Of a DNA stretch of 7,274 nucleotides, positions 6,455-7,274 are shown one piece after another. Numbering within the stretch: the first letter of the stretch is position 1; every line of letters begins with the position of its first letter. This DNA comes from Clostridia bacterium (GTDB lineage: Bacteria > Bacillota > Clostridia > Oscillospirales > CAG-272): the NCBI GenBank assembly GCA_900753285.1, contig CAADYN010000152.1, positions 1 to 7,274 on the forward strand, read 5' to 3'. Under the pieces are notes generated by a model. That model saw nothing but the letters and a program-made list of their open reading frames with translations. It ran no database searches and was not told where the DNA came from. Position numbers and translations under genes: made by a program.

Positions 6455-6483
6455 TTGCATTATGATATAGCCTTTGATATAAT
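6455..6483 (+). promoter_or_regulatory. Likely promoter of the Nudix gene
   Basis: A perfect TATAAT (6478-6483) lies 17 nt after TTGCAT (6455-6460), a weak -35. The start would be near 6490, about 27 nt before ATG 6517. Alternatives upstream are TTGACA (6372-6377) with TATGAT (6393-6398) at a short 15-nt spacer, and an extended -10 TGATATGAT (6410-6418). I cannot tell which is used, or whether several are. Confidence 0.5.
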
Positions 6484-6516
6484 TAAAACAAATATGAAGT
6501 AACCTTGGAGGAATAT

Positions 6517-6957
6517 ATGGCAGAAGCAAAACCGGTGGTGCTGACGAATATGTGCATGATACGCGACGGAGAAAAGGTTCTCGTGCAGATAAGGAACGAC
6601 AAAAGATGGGGCGGAGCGGTTTTTCCGGGGGGACACATTGAGGACGGAGAATCAATAACCGATTCCGTCATACGAGAGGTTTTTGAAGAGACGGGGCTTA
6701 CTGTGCTCTCTCCCGTGCTTTGCGGAGTCAAAAATTTCTACAACGACGACGGCGACAGATACATCGTGTTCCTCTTTAAATCCGACAAATTCACGGGAAC
6801 ACTGCGCTCTTCTTCCGAGGGAGAAGTATTCTGGATTGATGAGAGGAAGCTGTTCGAGCTTGACACCGTGCCGGGGATGAAAGAGCTGTACGAGATGTTT
6901 TGCTCTTCTAAGATGTCCGAGCTGTGGTATCACGACGGTACGTTTGATATTATTTAG
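6517..6957 (+). CDS. Nudix hydrolase, 8-oxo-dGTP diphosphatase-like
   Basis: This is a single-domain cytosolic Nudix protein of 146 residues. The full Nudix box G-x5-E-x7-R-E-V-x-E-E-x-G-L spans G39 to L61 (G39, E45, R53, E54, E57, E58, G60), so the Mg-binding glutamates are present. The WGGAVFPGGHIEDGES stretch and the N-terminal TNMCMIRDGEKVLVQ resemble Firmicute MutT-like proteins annotated as 8-oxo-dGTP diphosphatases, which clear oxidised nucleotides. Substrate cannot be read from sequence, and other nucleoside diphosphate derivatives are possible. The frame opens at a TTG at 6505, but that overlaps the ribosome binding site GGAGG (6507-6511); ATG 6517 at 5 nt spacing is the start. It is transcribed alone, divergent from the permease. 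I see no clear hairpin terminator after the stop. Confidence 0.9.
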   Translation: MAEAKPVVLTNMCMIRDGEKVLVQIRNDKRWGGAVFPGGHIEDGESITDSVIREVFEETGLTVLSPVLCGVKNFYNDDGDRYIVFLFKSDKFTGTLRSSSEGEVFWIDERKLFELDTVPGMKELYEMFCSSKMSELWYHDGTFDII

Positions 6958-6989
6958 AGCAAACTGTGCCAATAAAACCCTACAAAATG

Positions 6990-7018
6990 TTGACAAAATA
7001 TAAAAAAAGTACTATTAT
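6990..7018 (+). promoter_or_regulatory. Promoter of the lipoprotein gene
   Basis: TTGACA (6990-6995) and TATTAT (7013-7018) are 17 nt apart. The start would be near 7025, giving a short leader of about 36 nt before the proposed start at 7061. The promoter begins only 33 nt after the Nudix stop. Confidence 0.72.
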
Positions 7019-7047
7019 ATATTTTGGTTGAAATAAAAAATCATTTT

Positions 7048-7053
7048 GGAGGG
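7048..7053 (+). promoter_or_regulatory. Ribosome binding site that points to an ATA start
   Basis: GGAGGG is a strong Shine-Dalgarno match. It is 7 nt from ATA at 7061 but 19 nt from the first in-frame ATG at 7073, far beyond usual spacing. No other Shine-Dalgarno-like sequence stands before that ATG. It therefore favours 7061 as the place of initiation. Confidence 0.6.
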
Positions 7054-7060
7054 AAAACCA

Positions 7061-7274
7061 ATAAAAAAACGAATGCCGAGCCTGCTTCTTGCCGCGCTTC
7101 TTCTCGTGCCGCTTGTGTCATGCTCAAACAATGTCAGCGACAGCTCTGAGACAAAGGGTGAAACTGATACCGAAACAGCTGCGAGTGCTTCATCCGACGA
7201 GAGTGTCGAGACAGAGGCTGAAACCGACCCGCTTGCGGAGCTTTACGCCGACCTGCCGACCGGTAACTACGACG
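7061..7274 (+). CDS. Secreted lipoprotein, N-terminal part (runs off window); possibly a solute-binding protein
   Basis: The frame from 7061 encodes a bacterial lipoprotein signal peptide: a charged KKR n-region, a hydrophobic stretch LLLAALLLVPLV, and a lipobox L18-V19-S20-C21 (Cys codon 7121-7123) for lipid attachment and signal peptidase II. A low-complexity Ser/Thr/Glu/Asp linker follows (about residues 22-56), then the first residues of a domain (DPLAELYADLPTGNYD). Such a linker followed by a short LP-x-x-x-YD segment is seen in many clostridial extracellular solute-binding proteins of ABC transporters, but too little is present to assign this. The start codon is ATA, read here as the start because of its GGAGGG spacing and the KKR residues. 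If initiation is instead at ATG 7073, the signal peptide loses its positive charge. The frame is open to the window end. Confidence 0.75.
   Translation, partial: MKKRMPSLLLAALLLVPLVSCSNNVSDSSETKGETDTETAASASSDESVETEAETDPLAELYADLPTGNYD

Noticed and set aside
1..7274. tRNA, rRNA, CRISPR array, IS element or phage attachment site
   Set aside because: No direct-repeat arrays, terminal inverted repeats flanking a transposase, or cloverleaf-like sequence were seen; the gaps are explained by promoters, leaders and terminators.

Overview
The window looks like chromosomal DNA of an anaerobic, low- to mid-GC Firmicute, most likely a gut clostridial lineage of the Ruminococcaceae/Oscillospiraceae kind. 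This is inference from several traits: transketolase split into two half-length genes, strong GGAG/GGAGG ribosome binding sites, near-consensus sigma-A promoters in AT-rich gaps, a Cys-type sulfatase, a PyrR-type RNA leader, and a lipoprotein with a Ser/Thr/Glu-rich linker. No phage, IS, CRISPR, tRNA or rRNA was seen.

Layout from left to right. (1) Positions 1-1271, minus strand: the two transketolase halves (N-terminal subunit, then the 5' part of the C-terminal subunit, cut by the window edge), behind one clear promoter. (2) Positions 1313-2871, minus strand: a type I sulfatase with its own promoter and terminator. Its reading frame is broken by a single-base shift near 2386; restoring one base gives a 473-residue protein with all main motifs. 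(3) Positions 2964-4216, plus strand: a Gfo/Idh/MocA-family dehydrogenase, divergent from the sulfatase, with a perfect-hexamer promoter and a terminator. (4) Positions 4231-4725, plus strand: a stand-alone CinA C-terminal domain (PncC-type nicotinamide-nucleotide amidase). (5) Positions 4783-6352, minus strand: an NCS2 uracil permease, convergent with cinA across a two-way terminator and preceded by a leader of about 180 nt. (6) Positions 6455-6957, plus strand: a Nudix hydrolase. (7) Positions 6990-7274, plus strand: the start of a lipoprotein gene that seems to use a non-canonical ATA start.

The best regulatory find is the permease leader. It holds a hairpin with the PyrR-type CAGAGA hexaloop, an alternative antiterminator pairing, and an intrinsic terminator just before the gene. 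Together these predict UMP/PyrR control of uracil uptake by attenuation.

The genes do not form one pathway. Transketolase serves the pentose phosphate pathway. The divergent sulfatase/dehydrogenase pair suggests use of sulfated or modified sugars. CinA, the permease and the Nudix enzyme are housekeeping nucleotide salvage or repair functions, each apparently its own transcription unit. I see no strong case for an undescribed multigene system. The points most worth checking are the leader RNA, the broken sulfatase and the ATA start.
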